Source: Pseudomonadales bacterium (GTDB taxonomy: Bacteria; Pseudomonadota; Gammaproteobacteria; Pseudomonadales; Azotimanducaceae). From it: 52,577 nt of DNA. The stretch covers positions 1-52,577 of the forward strand of contig SLQW01000095.1 in NCBI GenBank assembly GCA_007131295.1, written 5' to 3'. A model generated the notes under the pieces. It saw only the letters and a program-made list of their open reading frames with translations, was not told the origin of the DNA and did not search any database. Below are positions 36,468 to 45,475 of this stretch, in pieces. The position numbers and the translations under genes are program-made. Positions within the stretch are counted from its first letter, which is position 1. Each line of letters begins with the position of its first letter.

Positions 36468-37613
36468 ATGACTGACGTCGCGATCATCGGCATCGGAATC
36501 CACCAGTTCGGGCGAACCGATGGTGTATCCGGGCTCGAGCAGGGGGCCTACGCCGTCCGCCAGGCCCTCAAGGACTGCGGCCTGGAGTGGTCCGACATGG
36601 AGTTCGCCTACGGTGGTTCGTCAGCGGCAGGCAGCGCCGATGCGCTCGTCAACTCGCTGGGGCTCACCGGACTGCAGTTCATTAACGTGGCCAATGGCTG
36701 TGCGACCGGTGGCAGTGCCCTGCAGTCGGCCTACATGGCGATCAAGTCGGGCATGTTCGACGTCGGCGTCGCCGTCGGTTTCGACAAGCATCCGCGCGGG
36801 GCCTTCGCGGTGGAACCCGAGAAGATGGGTCTTGGGAAGTGGTACGGCGATATCGGCCTGGCCCTGACCACCCAGTTCTTCGCCATGAAGATCCAGAAGT
36901 ACATGCACGATTTCGGTATTACCGAAGACACCCTGGTGAAGGTCGCCGAGAAGAACTACGCGAATGGCGCTATGACGCCGCACGCCTGGCGCAAAACGGC
37001 TTTGACCTATGAGCAGATCGCCGAGTCGGCGATGATCAGTCACCCGCTGCGCAAGTACATGTTCTGCTCGCCGGCAGAGGGTGGCTGTGCAGTGATCCTC
37101 GCCAGTGCGGAGAAAGCGCGGCAGATCACCTCCCATCCGCTTTTCCTGAAGGCGGCGATCGTACGGACCCGTAACTTCGGATCCTTCGAGGTGTTCACGC
37201 AGGGTCAGGCACTCGATCAGGCACCCAGCCCCACTGTCGATGCCTCTCAGGCGACGTTCGAGATGGCCGGCATCGGGCCGGAAGACATTCAGGTGGCGCA
37301 GCTCCAGGACACGGAGTCAGGTGCCGAAATCATGCACATGGCCGAGAACGGCTTCTGTAAGGACGGCGATCAGGAAAAGTGGATCCAGGAGGGTTACACG
37401 AAGATCGACGGCAAGCTGCCGGTGAACACCGACGGCGGCTGTCTCGCGAACGGCGAGCCGGTGGGCGCATCGGGGTTGCGGCAAGTCTACGAGGTTTGCG
37501 TGCAGCTTCGCGGTGAGGGCGGCAGCCGGCAGGCGCCGAACGACCCGAAGGTGGGCTATACCCACGTCTACGGTGCGCCCGGACTCTCCGGCTGCACGAT
37601 CATTTCGCGCTGA
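36468..37613 (+). CDS. SCP2-type thiolase family protein
   Basis: 381 residues; GGAGG about 12 bases upstream. It shows the thiolase fold: AIIGIGIHQFGRT at the start, the nucleophile region NVANGCATGGSAL, and the C-terminal NTDGGCLANGEPVGASGLRQ and APGLSGCTII. In degradative thiolases the last two motifs read GHPxGxxG and CxGxGxG; here the active histidine position is Glu (GEPVGASG), and the NEAF/HDAF-type motif is replaced by QDTES. Such changes occur in the lipid-transfer-protein-associated group that includes thiolase-like aldolases, so carbon-carbon cleavage or condensation on an acyl-CoA with the DUF35 partner is likely, but the reaction is open. Confidence 0.85.
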   Translation: MTDVAIIGIGIHQFGRTDGVSGLEQGAYAVRQALKDCGLEWSDMEFAYGGSSAAGSADALVNSLGLTGLQFINVANGCATGGSALQSAYMAIKSGMFDVGVAVGFDKHPRGAFAVEPEKMGLGKWYGDIGLALTTQFFAMKIQKYMHDFGITEDTLVKVAEKNYANGAMTPHAWRKTALTYEQIAESAMISHPLRKYMFCSPAEGGCAVILASAEKARQITSHPLFLKAAIVRTRNFGSFEVFTQGQALDQAPSPTVDASQATFEMAGIGPEDIQVAQLQDTESGAEIMHMAENGFCKDGDQEKWIQEGYTKIDGKLPVNTDGGCLANGEPVGASGLRQVYEVCVQLRGEGGSRQAPNDPKVGYTHVYGAPGLSGCTIISR

Positions 37614-37636
37614 AGCGTTCCCGGCTTGCGGCCCGC

Positions 37637-38413
37637 TCAGACGGCCTTCTGGCCGTAGCGGGCCTGCAGTTTGCGCATGCCGCCCAGCCAGCGGTCGTAG
37701 TCCCCTGCCTTGCGCTGAATGTACTCGCGCACGCTTGGATGCGGCAGGATCAGGAATTTTTCTTCTGCGAGTCCCTCGACGACCACGTCCGCCACTTGCT
37801 CCGGTGACATGATGCCGTCGACGCCCGCCACACCGCCTGCTTCGGTTCCGGCGATCATGGGGGTGTCCACGGCCTGCGGGCAAAGTACCGAAACCTTGAT
37901 GCCTTCGGCACCGTGGGTGATCGATATCCACTCTGCCAGGGACACGGCGGCATGCTTGGTCACTGCATACGTCACCGAGCCGATCTGCGACAGGAGTCCG
38001 GCTGCGGACGCGGTGTTGAGAAGGTAGCCGCCGCCGCGGGCGGCCATGCGCGGCACCAGGTGTCGGGCCGCGTAGACGTGGGCCATGAGATTGACCCCGA
38101 GAATGGTGTCCCATTCCTCGTTGCTGGCCTCGAGGCCGCGACCTAGACCGATTCCGGCATTGGAGCAGAACAGGTCGATCGGGCCGACGTCCTTTTCCGT
38201 CGCTTCGATGAGCCTGACGATATCGGCCTCGTTCGCGACGTCGACCTTGTGAGGAATCCCGCCGATCGCCTCCGCGACGCGCTCAGCGTTCTCCAGGTTC
38301 AGATCCGCAACCACGATGGCTTTGGCCTTTTCCTGGGCGAACCTGTGCGCCATGGCGGCGCCGATACCACTGCCACCGCCGGTGATCACGACCACCTTGT
38401 TCTCGAGCTGCAT
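37637..38413 (-). CDS. short-chain dehydrogenase/reductase (SDR)
   Basis: 258 residues, classical SDR. The NAD(P)-binding TGGGSGIG at residues 11-18, NAGIG near 90, the catalytic Ser in TASAAG, and YAVTK with the catalytic Tyr and Lys are all visible. An Asp in VVADLN after the second strand favours NAD(H). GGAGAG lies 6 bases before the ATG. It converges on the thiolase and is divergent from the P450. The 306-base gap to the P450 holds a tandem repeat array. The substrate is probably an alcohol or ketone in the same lipid pathway. Confidence 0.92.
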   Translation of the reverse strand: MQLENKVVVITGGGSGIGAAMAHRFAQEKAKAIVVADLNLENAERVAEAIGGIPHKVDVANEADIVRLIEATEKDVGPIDLFCSNAGIGLGRGLEASNEEWDTILGVNLMAHVYAARHLVPRMAARGGGYLLNTASAAGLLSQIGSVTYAVTKHAAVSLAEWISITHGAEGIKVSVLCPQAVDTPMIAGTEAGGVAGVDGIMSPEQVADVVVEGLAEEKFLILPHPSVREYIQRKAGDYDRWLGGMRKLQARYGQKAV

Positions 38414-38493
38414 GCCGTCTCTCCTGTCTGTGCAGGCCGTGATTGTGCCACCCGGCCGGCCGCGCGTCCCGAAAGGGTCCCTGCAGAGGGGTG

Positions 38494-38615
38494 ATTCCGA
38501 AGGGGCCTTCCGAACGGACGGTCCCGCACGTGCCCTTCCATACGGACCGTCCTATACAGGCCGTCCCATACGGGCCGTCCCATACGGACGGTCCCATACG
38601 GGCGGTCCCATACAG
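38494..38615. repeat. 14-bp tandem repeat array between the SDR and P450 genes
   Basis: Eight full units and a partial one at an exact 14-base period, starting at 38494, 38508, 38522, 38536, 38550, 38564, 38578, 38592 and 38606. The consensus is TCCCATACGGRCSG. Units nearest the P450 are almost identical; those nearest the SDR are degenerate, with two more possible out-of-phase relics at about 38467 and 38478. Across a unit boundary the sequence reads CCGT-CCCAT-ACGG, a 4-bp inverted repeat, so the array could present repeated protein-binding sites. The period is not a multiple of three, so it is not coding. Confidence 0.85.
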
Positions 38616-38616
38616 A

Positions 38617-38645
38617 TCGAAAATCCGGTTCGCCTGCCGTATTAT
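38617..38645 (+). promoter_or_regulatory. putative promoter of the P450 gene
   Basis: A -10-like TATTAT at 38640-38645 (5 of 6 to TATAAT) and a weak -35-like TCGAAA at 38617-38622 are 17 bases apart. The -35 begins directly after the tandem array, so bound repeats would be well placed to affect it. The start codon is 75 bases downstream. Confidence 0.4.
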
Positions 38646-38719
38646 GAGTGCAGGCTCACACTTTGTCTGGGCGCCGGTCGGGCGCGCAGGCGCCTGGATT
38701 CCCTGCTGGAGGTGTCAAG

Positions 38720-40051
38720 ATGTCCGACGCAGCAAACAACGAACCGATGACTAAGGCAGAGCGCTTCAAGCGCTCCAACAAGGATACCTGGAAAGAGTGG
38801 TCCATCGATGTCAATCAGGACCCCTGGTCGGTGCCGCTGGAGAAGCTCAATCCTGGTCATCCCGCGCTGTTCGAAGCGAACACGGTGCTGCCGTACTTCG
38901 AGCGGCTGCGCAAGGAGGCGCCGGTCCATCGCTGCGAGGAGTCCCAATTCGGACCCTACTGGTCGGTGACGAAGTTCCAGGACATCATGTACGTGGACAC
39001 GCACCACCAGATTTTTTCCTCCGACTCCCGCCTTGGCGGCATTCAGCTCGGTGGTCAGGCGGACCCGGACCCGGACCCCACGTTCCACCTGCCCATGTTC
39101 ATCATGGAAGATCCGCCCAAGCACGATGAGCAGCGCAAGGTGGTGGCGCCCAAGTTCACGACGCGGGAACTGCATAACCTCGAGGCGCTCATCCGCGAGC
39201 GCGCGGGCAAAATTCTCGACAACCTGCCTCGCAACGAGGATTTCAACTGGGTCCGCGAAGTTTCGGTCGAACTCACCGGCCAGATGCTGGCGACGCTGTT
39301 CGGCATTCCGCAGGAAGATCGCCACAAGCTCATCCACTGGTCCGACGTTTCCCAAAGCATCGGCGATCCGGACGTCTTCGAGACGCCCGAGGAAGGGTTC
39401 ATGGAGCTTTGGAAGTGCTGGGAGTACTTCGACGCAGTGTGGAAGGAGCGTGCTCAGCAGAAGGAGCCGGGCAGCGACCTTATCTCCATGCTGGTCCACG
39501 GTGAGTCCACCAAGAATATGCCGCCGAACGAGTACCTGGGCAACGTGCTGCTGCTCATCGTGGGTGGCAACGACACGACGCGGAACTCGATTTCCGGCGG
39601 CCTGTTGGCGCTGAATCAGTTCCCTTCCGAGTACGAGAAACTGCTGCAGAATCCCGGTCTGGTACCGAACATGGTGTGCGAGTTCATCCGCTATCAGTCG
39701 CCGGTCGCCCACATGGCCCGTACGGCTCTGGAAGACACCGAACTCGGTGGCCAGAAGATCAGCAAGGGTGACAAGGTCGCCATGTGGTACATCTCCGGTA
39801 ACCGTGACGAGGATCAGTTCGACGACCCAGGCCGTCTGCTGATCGATCGCCACAACGCACGCAAGCACACGGCCTTCGGCTTCGGCATCCATCGATGCCT
39901 GGGCAACCGGCTCGGTGAGATGCAGCTCCGGATCATGTGGGAAGAGATCTTAAAGCGGTTCGGCAAGATCGAAGTGGTGGGCGATCCGGTCTACCTGCGC
40001 TCGAGCTTCATCCGTGGCATCCGCGAGCTGCCGGTGCGGATTCCGGCCTGA
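38720..40051 (+). CDS. cytochrome P450, CYP153 family (alkane/fatty-acid terminal hydroxylase type)
   Basis: 443 residues from the ATG at 38720, which has GGAGG 7 bases upstream. The oxygen-activation helix is LLIVGGNDTTRNSISGG, the helix K ExxR pair is in EFIRYQSP, and the heme loop is FGFGIHRCLGNRLGEMQL with the Cys ligand. Stretches such as FGPYWSVTKF, DPPKHDEQR, VELTGQMLATL, VVMWY-like KVAMWYISGNRDE and RIMWEEILKRF closely resemble CYP153 terminal alkane hydroxylases as I remember them. It is shorter at the N-terminus than CYP153A members. These class I P450s take electrons from a 2Fe-2S ferredoxin; one is encoded 1 kb downstream at 41042. No ferredoxin reductase gene is in the window. 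Confidence 0.9.
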   Translation: MSDAANNEPMTKAERFKRSNKDTWKEWSIDVNQDPWSVPLEKLNPGHPALFEANTVLPYFERLRKEAPVHRCEESQFGPYWSVTKFQDIMYVDTHHQIFSSDSRLGGIQLGGQADPDPDPTFHLPMFIMEDPPKHDEQRKVVAPKFTTRELHNLEALIRERAGKILDNLPRNEDFNWVREVSVELTGQMLATLFGIPQEDRHKLIHWSDVSQSIGDPDVFETPEEGFMELWKCWEYFDAVWKERAQQKEPGSDLISMLVHGESTKNMPPNEYLGNVLLLIVGGNDTTRNSISGGLLALNQFPSEYEKLLQNPGLVPNMVCEFIRYQSPVAHMARTALEDTELGGQKISKGDKVAMWYISGNRDEDQFDDPGRLLIDRHNARKHTAFGFGIHRCLGNRLGEMQLRIMWEEILKRFGKIEVVGDPVYLRSSFIRGIRELPVRIPA

Positions 40052-40075
40052 TCGCTGAATCTTCAGGGTGCCGAG

Positions 40076-40099
40076 ACGGGGCCGCTCATGCGGCCCCGT
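40076..40099 (+). terminator. hairpin terminator after the P450 gene
   Basis: ACGGGGCCGC (40076-40085), loop TCAT, GCGGCCCCGT (40090-40099): a perfect 10-bp GC-rich stem beginning 24 bases after the stop codon. The T-tract is weak (TTCACTT). It probably ends the P450 transcript, which would separate it from the ferredoxin gene. Confidence 0.7.
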
Positions 40100-40359
40100 T
40101 CACTTCCGGGCTCGGAATACGGGTGTCGCGTGGCCTCTGTCCTACCGACCTGGGCCGGCAGTCAGCCCCGTCCGCCCGTCCCATGGGCGCCTGCTGCTTC
40201 TCCGGAATCGCTTTGTCCGGCACCTGGTCGGCGAACGCCCGCCAGGGCTTGGGCTGATCTTCCCTGCGCAGCCACTCCGAGGCCCGCTCGAGGGCTTTGA
40301 ATTGTCAATGCTAACGAGTCATTCGAGGGGGCTTGATTGTTGGGGAAAAGGCGGGGAAT
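40100..40359. other. intergenic region with no identified gene
   Basis: 260 bases between the P450 terminator and the 3' end of the tRNA gene. I see no start codon with a ribosome-binding site, no complete reading frame with family features and no clear repeat. Confidence 0.5.
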
Positions 40360-40433
<74 letters not shown>

Positions 40434-40613
40434 GATGTTGCGTACTGCTTTCGAGCGGGTTCGATTCCCACCCAATCGACAAAACTAAAGGATCGCCGTT
40501 GTCGCTGCCATCCCTGGCGCGAGGCTGCGCTTCGTGGCACCCCCAGGGCTCGCGTCACCGGCGGGCCGCGGAGGGCCCGCCTGCTCGCCCGTTCGGCTTC
40601 TTTGAAGCCTCAC
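40434..40613. repeat. tRNA 5' flank and inter-copy spacer with small hairpins
   Basis: Bases 40434-40530 are the first copy of the flank duplicated at 40747-40837. It includes GCGGGTTCGATTCCC on the plus strand (40455-40469), a T-arm-like sequence inverted relative to the tRNA's own T-arm. The spacer 40531-40613 holds a GC-rich hairpin (GGCGGGCC with GGCCCGCC, near 40559-40580) and GGCTTC-TTT-GAAGCC at 40595-40609. No gene is seen. Confidence 0.6.
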
Positions 40614-40837
40614 CCCGCGTCATCAGCTTGGGAAGCTGAGGTTCTCCCTGCCGCAGCCCGCGCTGACGCGCTCCCTGCTGCGGCGTTCGCCGGCTCGCTG
40701 GCTGCGCCAGCTCGAAACCCCGGCTCACCCATTGAACTATACCCGCGATGTTGCGTACTGCTTTCGAGCGGGTTCGATTCCCGGCTCGTTGCTAAAGGCC
40801 AACCGCTGTCGCTGCCATCCCTAGCGCGGCGCTGCGG
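40614..40837 (-). pseudogene. broken second copy of the tRNA-Gly locus, split by an 82-bp insertion
   Basis: Bases 40614-40645 match 40383-40414 of the intact gene at 31 of 32 positions (anticodon arm and part of the T-stem). Bases 40729-40782 are identical to 40416-40469 over 54 bases (5' end of the tRNA and its leader). Similarity goes on to about 40530/40837. The break falls in the D-arm. Between the two parts are about 82 bases of GC-rich sequence absent from the first copy. The 3' acceptor strand and most of the T-arm are missing, so no tRNA can be made. Confidence 0.85.
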
Positions 40838-41041
40838 CCAGGATGCGAGCATAGGCTCAATTGATCGACATCATGGCGCAGCGCTCGATTCTCGATTAAG
40901 GTGGCGCTCGGTTCGGACCGAGGCTGCCCGCGAGGGGGGCGCGGTCCAGGGCGGAGGGGCCTCCAGACGCGGTCGAGCGCGGGTCGGGATGGGCTACAAT
41001 CCGTCCTCGTGACTCACCCATCGACCGGATGAAGGATCGAC

Positions 41042-41362
41042 ATGACGACCATCACTTTTATCGAACACGACGGCACCGAGCACAAGGTCGAGGCGCAGGA
41101 AGGCATCTCTGTTATGGAGAATGCGATCCAGAACGGCGTTCCTGGAATCGATGCTGATTGCGGCGGTCAGTGCTCCTGCGCCACCTGCCACGTATACGTG
41201 GACGAAGCATGGATGGAGAAGGTGGGCGCCCGCAGCGAGATGGAAGTCTCCATGCTCGACCTCAATCCGGAGAGCAACGAGTTCTCACGCCTCTCGTGCC
41301 AGATTCCGGTCACCCAGGAACTTGACGGCCTCGTGGTCCGTACGCCTGAGTTCCAGGCCTGA
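41042..41362 (+). CDS. 2Fe-2S ferredoxin, adrenodoxin type
   Basis: 106 residues. The cluster ligands are the three Cys of [11 protein letters not shown] (C-x5-C-x2-C spacing) and a fourth in [17 protein letters not shown] and MLDLNP are typical of vertebrate-type (adrenodoxin/putidaredoxin) ferredoxins, which pass single electrons from a flavin reductase to class I P450s. GAAGGA lies 5 bases before the ATG. It is the natural partner of the CYP153-type P450 upstream, although a terminator and the tRNA region stand between, so it has its own promoter. A perfect hairpin follows the stop. Confidence 0.95.
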   Translation: MTTITFIEHDGTEHKVEAQEGISVMENAIQNGVPGIDADCGGQCSCATCHVYVDEAWMEKVGARSEMEVSMLDLNPESNEFSRLSCQIPVTQELDGLVVRTPEFQA

Positions 41363-41373
41363 AGCGCCTGTCA

Positions 41374-41399
41374 GAGTGCCCGTTTCTCAACGGGCACTC
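41374..41399. terminator. hairpin between the convergent ferredoxin and DASS genes
   Basis: GAGTGCCCGTT (41374-41384), loop TCTC, AACGGGCACTC (41389-41399): a perfect 11-bp stem. It starts 11 bases after the ferredoxin stop and could act for both strands. There is no clear T-tract on either side. Confidence 0.65.
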
Positions 41400-41434
41400 G
41401 AAGTAGCCCAACGCCCTTTGCCAACTACTTCTCT

Positions 41435-42937
41435 TCAAGCTCCCAGCAGTGGCCGTACCACGTAGAGGGTCCAGGCTGCTGCCAACGGCGGTGCCGCCAG
41501 CGCCGTGACACCTCCCAGAACCAGGAAGTCCCGCGCACGACACAGTCCGGTCGCGAATGCGAGCGCGTTCGGTGGCGTCGAAACCGGCATCGCCATGGCC
41601 GCGGAAGCGCACAGCGCGACCGGCAGCGCCACCACCAGCGGTGCGGCCGGTGCGGCGCTGATGGCCAGGGGCACCAGCACGTTGGCCGCCGCCGTGTTGC
41701 TCATGATGTTGGACAGCACGACCGCCGCTACACCTGTCGCCAGCGCCATCAGGAACAGGGGCACGTCCTCCGTAGGCACCGCTGAAATCAGCCAGGCTGC
41801 AAGTCCGCTTTCGTGCACCGCCGCGCCCAGTGCGAGTCCGCCGGCGAGCAGGAACAATACGTCGTAGGGCAGGCGCCGGAAGGTTTCGACATTGAGGATC
41901 CCCGATGCGGTCAGGATGACCACGGGAACCACGGCAACCGCCGGTGCCGGCAGTCCGTGCAGGCCCGAGGTGAGCCACAGCGTTACGGTCAGGATCAGAG
42001 TCAGGATCAGCGTCAACCGCTCCCACAGCGGCACATGCTCAGCCGTGTCGGCACCCAGGTTCGACCAGAGTTCCGCAGGCGGTGCGGAGGCATGGCGAAC
42101 ACGCCAGAGTAGGACGCTGAGCAGCAGCCCCAGCAGCACGGCGCCAGGGACCAGCCCCACCAGCAGCCACTGGGCGAAGTTGATGTCGATGCCAGCCTGG
42201 CTTGCGAGCGCGCCCACTGCCACCGCGTTCGGCGGCGTACCGACCAGCGTGCCCATGCCGCCGAGGTTCGCGCCGACCGGGATGGCCAGCACCAGCGTGA
42301 TCGCCATCGGGTCGCCACGCTCGAGCCGGCCCACGACCGGAGTCACGAGCGCCAGCATCATGGCCGTCGTAGCCGTATTGGACATCAGCATGCTGAGTAC
42401 GAAGGTGATGCCGGCGACGCCGGCGATCAGCGTCCCGGGGTGACCGGCGAAACGCCGCAGCAGGTGACTGGCCAGCCAACGATCGAGCCCCGTCCGCGAC
42501 ATCCCGGCCGCCAGCACCAGCCCTCCGAAGAACAGCCAGACCAGAGGGTGGCCCAGCACCAGTACGTGGGCCTCCCAGGATCCCGGGCCCTCGGCCAGCG
42601 TTCCGCCGGGCCGATCCAGGAGCAGCACCTGCAGGCCGATGATGAGGATGCCGACGGCAAACGCCGGGACGGCCTCGCTGAGCCAAAGGCCCGCCGCCAG
42701 CAGCAGAATGAACAGAGAGCGCCGGCCGGCAACGTCGAGGTCGGCCTCGGCCGGCACCATCCAGGTGAGCGCTGCTGCTATCAGCGTCACCACGACGAAG
42801 AGCAGCACCCGCTGCGGTGAGGAGATCTCCAGCCAGCGCATGAGGCTCTTCGGCAGCTCAGCCGGCGATTCCGCAAGCAGCTGCGACAGTTCCGAGCGCG
42901 GCGCCTCGTCGTCCGGACCGCCCCATTCCCGCTTCAT
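41435..42937 (-). CDS. SLC13/DASS family sodium-coupled anion or dicarboxylate symporter
   Basis: 500 residues with about eleven or twelve membrane segments after a 40-residue hydrophilic N-terminus. The two inverted family repeats each end in a Ser-Asn-Thr and an (S/T)PPN motif: MSNTATTAMM with GTLVGTPPNAVAVG in the first half, and MSNTAAANVLVPLA with VSTPPNALAFATG in the second. These form the Na+ and carboxylate sites. Likely substrates are C4-dicarboxylates, citrate or sulfate. It is 27 bases downstream of the malate synthase gene, and with malate as product there, a dicarboxylate is the best guess. Confidence 0.92.
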   Translation of the reverse strand: MKREWGGPDDEAPRSELSQLLAESPAELPKSLMRWLEISSPQRVLLFVVVTLIAAALTWMVPAEADLDVAGRRSLFILLLAAGLWLSEAVPAFAVGILIIGLQVLLLDRPGGTLAEGPGSWEAHVLVLGHPLVWLFFGGLVLAAGMSRTGLDRWLASHLLRRFAGHPGTLIAGVAGITFVLSMLMSNTATTAMMLALVTPVVGRLERGDPMAITLVLAIPVGANLGGMGTLVGTPPNAVAVGALASQAGIDINFAQWLLVGLVPGAVLLGLLLSVLLWRVRHASAPPAELWSNLGADTAEHVPLWERLTLILTLILTVTLWLTSGLHGLPAPAVAVVPVVILTASGILNVETFRRLPYDVLFLLAGGLALGAAVHESGLAAWLISAVPTEDVPLFLMALATGVAAVVLSNIMSNTAAANVLVPLAISAAPAAPLVVALPVALCASAAMAMPVSTPPNALAFATGLCRARDFLVLGGVTALAAPPLAAAWTLYVVRPLLGA

Positions 42938-42964
42938 CGACCGCGCTCCGGTGCGCTTCCAGGG

Positions 42965-45142
42965 TTACTCCGCGGCCAGCCGGGCCTTGAACTCCCGCCG
43001 CCGCCGCATGAGCGTATGCTCGGTGTAGCCGTTGGGCTCCTTGACGCCGTCGAACACCAGGTCCATGGCCGCCTGAAAGGCGATCGAGCGTTCGAAGTCG
43101 GGCGCCATGTCGCGGTAGGCAGGGTCACCCGAGTTCTGGCGATCCACCACCGCGGCCATACGCTGCATGGTCTCCACCACCTGCTGTTTGTCGACGATGC
43201 CGTGCAGCATCCAGTTGGCGATGTGCTGGCTGGCGATGCGCAGGGTGGCGCGGTCCTCCATCAGGCCGACGTCGTTGATGTCCGGGACCTTGGAGCAGCC
43301 GACGCCTTGTTCCACCCAGCGCACCACGTAACCGAGGATGCCCTGGGCGTTGTTGTCGAGTTCCTTCTGGATCACGTCGGCATCGAGCTTGCGATCGCCG
43401 AGCATGGGTGGCGTGAGGATGTCGTCCAGGCGCGCGCGCTGGCGGTTCGCCAGCTCCTGCTGGCGGGCGCGCACGTCCACCTCGTGGTAGTGCAGGGCGT
43501 GCAGGGTGGCGGCCGTCGGTGATGGGACCCACGCACAGTTGGCGCCTGCCTTCGGGTGCCCGACTTTGGCGTCGAGCATGGCTGCCATTTCATCCGGCAT
43601 GGCCCACATGCCCTTGCCGATCTGGGCGTGTCCGGCGAGGCCGCAGGCGAGGCCGATGTCCACATTCCAATCCTCATAGGCGAGGATCCATGCTGCGCCC
43701 TTGATCTCCGGCTTCGGAATCACCGGACCCGCGTGCATGTGGGTGTGGATCTCGTCGCCGGTGCGATCGAGAAAGCCCGTATTGATGAAGATCACCCGCT
43801 CACGGGCCTCGCGGATGCAGGCTTTGAGATTGACCGTGGTGCGGCGCTCCTCGTCCATGATGCCGATCTTCAGGGTGTTGGGCGGCAAGCCGAGCGCCTG
43901 CTCGATGCGCCCGAACAGCTCCACCGAAAGTGCCACCTCCTCCGGGCCATGCTGCTTGGGCTTGACGATGTAGACGCTGCCGGTGCGGCTGTTGCGCACG
44001 CGGCCGTTGCCCTTGAGATCGTGCATCGCGGCGAGGGCGGTGATCATGCCGTCGACGAAGGTTTCCGGTACCGGCGCGCCGTCGGCCGTGGTGACCATGT
44101 CCGTGTAGACGTGCGGACCGACGTTGCGTACCAGCAGCAGCGAGCGTCCATGCAGGACCTTCTCGCTCCCGTCCGGGGCCGTGTAGACCCGGTCCGGATT
44201 GAGGCTGCGCTCGACTGCCTTACCGTCCTTGGTCAGCGACGTGGCCAGCGTACCCTGCATGATGCCGTTCCAGTTGGCGTACACCGTGACCTTGTCGGCG
44301 GCGTCCACCGCGGCCACTGAGTCCTCACAGTCCATGATTGTGCTGACCGCGGACTCGAGGACCACGTCCTTCACCCCCGCCGGGTGCTGGCGACCGATGG
44401 GGTGCTGCGGGTCGATGAGGATGTCCACGTGCAGGCCATTGTGCTCGAGCAGAACGCTCGCGAGGACGCCGTCGTGCTCGCGGTAGCCGGCGAATGCCGA
44501 GGCGTCCGTGAGCCCGGCACTGCCGGAACCCAACTCGAGCTGCAGCTGACCCTCGATGACGGCGAGCCGCGTGACCTCCTGCCAGCTGCCGGAGGAGAGG
44601 GGGAAGGTTGCATCGAGAAATTCGTTGGCGCGGGCGATGACTTTTTCGCCACGCCCGGGATTGTAGCCCTGGCCCTTCTCGGCCCCCGGCGTTTCGGCAA
44701 TGACGTCGGTACCGTAGTAGGCATCGTAGAGGCTGCCCCAGCGCGCGTTCGCCGCGTTCAGGGCATAGCGGGCATTGTCCACCGGCACCACGAGTTGCGG
44801 GCCGGCTACGGCCGCGATCTCGCTGTCGACGTTGTCCGTGCTGACGCTGAAGTCCTCACCTTCCGGAACCAGGTAACCGATGTCCTCGAGGAACTCGCGT
44901 TGCGCCTCGGGATCCGTGGCCGCAGCGGGATCGGCCTGTAGCCAGGCGTCGATGCGGGCCTGGAGATCATCGCGCTTGTCGAGCAGGGCACGATTGCGCG
45001 GGCCGAGGTCGCGGATGATGGCCTCGAGCTCGCTCCATACGCGCTCGGGATCGACTCCGGTCCCTGGTGCGATCTGTTCGGCGACCAGCAGCTGCAGCGC
45101 CTTTGCGACCTTGAGGCCGCCGATGTCCACATGATCGTTCAT
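42965..45142 (-). CDS. glcB: malate synthase G
   Basis: 725 residues from the ATG at 45142, matching the length of the G isoform; AAGGAG is about 12 bases upstream. Hallmarks: [34 protein letters not shown] (Asp/Glu region), [53 protein letters not shown] (with catalytic Arg), [16 protein letters not shown], and the terminal [23 protein letters not shown] stretch with the catalytic Asp. It condenses glyoxylate with acetyl-CoA to malate, for growth on glycolate/glyoxylate or through the glyoxylate shunt. No isocitrate lyase is in the window. Confidence 0.96.
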   Translation of the reverse strand: MNDHVDIGGLKVAKALQLLVAEQIAPGTGVDPERVWSELEAIIRDLGPRNRALLDKRDDLQARIDAWLQADPAAATDPEAQREFLEDIGYLVPEGEDFSVSTDNVDSEIAAVAGPQLVVPVDNARYALNAANARWGSLYDAYYGTDVIAETPGAEKGQGYNPGRGEKVIARANEFLDATFPLSSGSWQEVTRLAVIEGQLQLELGSGSAGLTDASAFAGYREHDGVLASVLLEHNGLHVDILIDPQHPIGRQHPAGVKDVVLESAVSTIMDCEDSVAAVDAADKVTVYANWNGIMQGTLATSLTKDGKAVERSLNPDRVYTAPDGSEKVLHGRSLLLVRNVGPHVYTDMVTTADGAPVPETFVDGMITALAAMHDLKGNGRVRNSRTGSVYIVKPKQHGPEEVALSVELFGRIEQALGLPPNTLKIGIMDEERRTTVNLKACIREARERVIFINTGFLDRTGDEIHTHMHAGPVIPKPEIKGAAWILAYEDWNVDIGLACGLAGHAQIGKGMWAMPDEMAAMLDAKVGHPKAGANCAWVPSPTAATLHALHYHEVDVRARQQELANRQRARLDDILTPPMLGDRKLDADVIQKELDNNAQGILGYVVRWVEQGVGCSKVPDINDVGLMEDRATLRIASQHIANWMLHGIVDKQQVVETMQRMAAVVDRQNSGDPAYRDMAPDFERSIAFQAAMDLVFDGVKEPNGYTEHTLMRRRREFKARLAAE

Positions 45143-45475
45143 CGTGGATCCCACTCCTTCGTGCTTGTTGTGTGGATGCAGCGGATGCGCCCGGGAGCGC
45201 GCTTGCCGGAGCGCTGTCCTGCGCACCTCGCTTCCGGGTTCTATGGAATCGGCGTCGCGCCGCGGGCGCTCATCTTGGCCAGCGCTGCCGGAGGACGCAA
45301 GCCGGCAGTGGGCCGTTGGCCACACCTCGCGAGAACCTTGTGCGGGAAACTTTGCATGGGCGCCGCTGCCGGAGTAAGTTTCTCGCCAGAAGGTCCGTCA
45401 GGACCCTGCAACGATGCCCTTGTTGCGGCATCGATGGTGACGCTGCATGACGCAGCGCACGAGGGGAGCCCGGTC
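45143..45475. other. divergent intergenic region between glcB and the BLUF gene
   Basis: 333 bases that must contain the glcB promoter (minus) and the promoter of the BLUF run (plus). An in-frame extension of the BLUF gene upstream has no family similarity. I found no promoter pair or dyad strong enough to name. Confidence 0.5.

Noticed and set aside
38494..38615. CRISPR array between the SDR and P450 genes
   Set aside because: The units are 14 bases and directly abut, with no spacers, and no cas gene is present.
45131..45475. N-terminal extension of the BLUF protein to 45131
   Set aside because: The extension overlaps the glcB start on the other strand, has no similarity to BLUF proteins, and the ATG at 45476 has a good ribosome-binding site.
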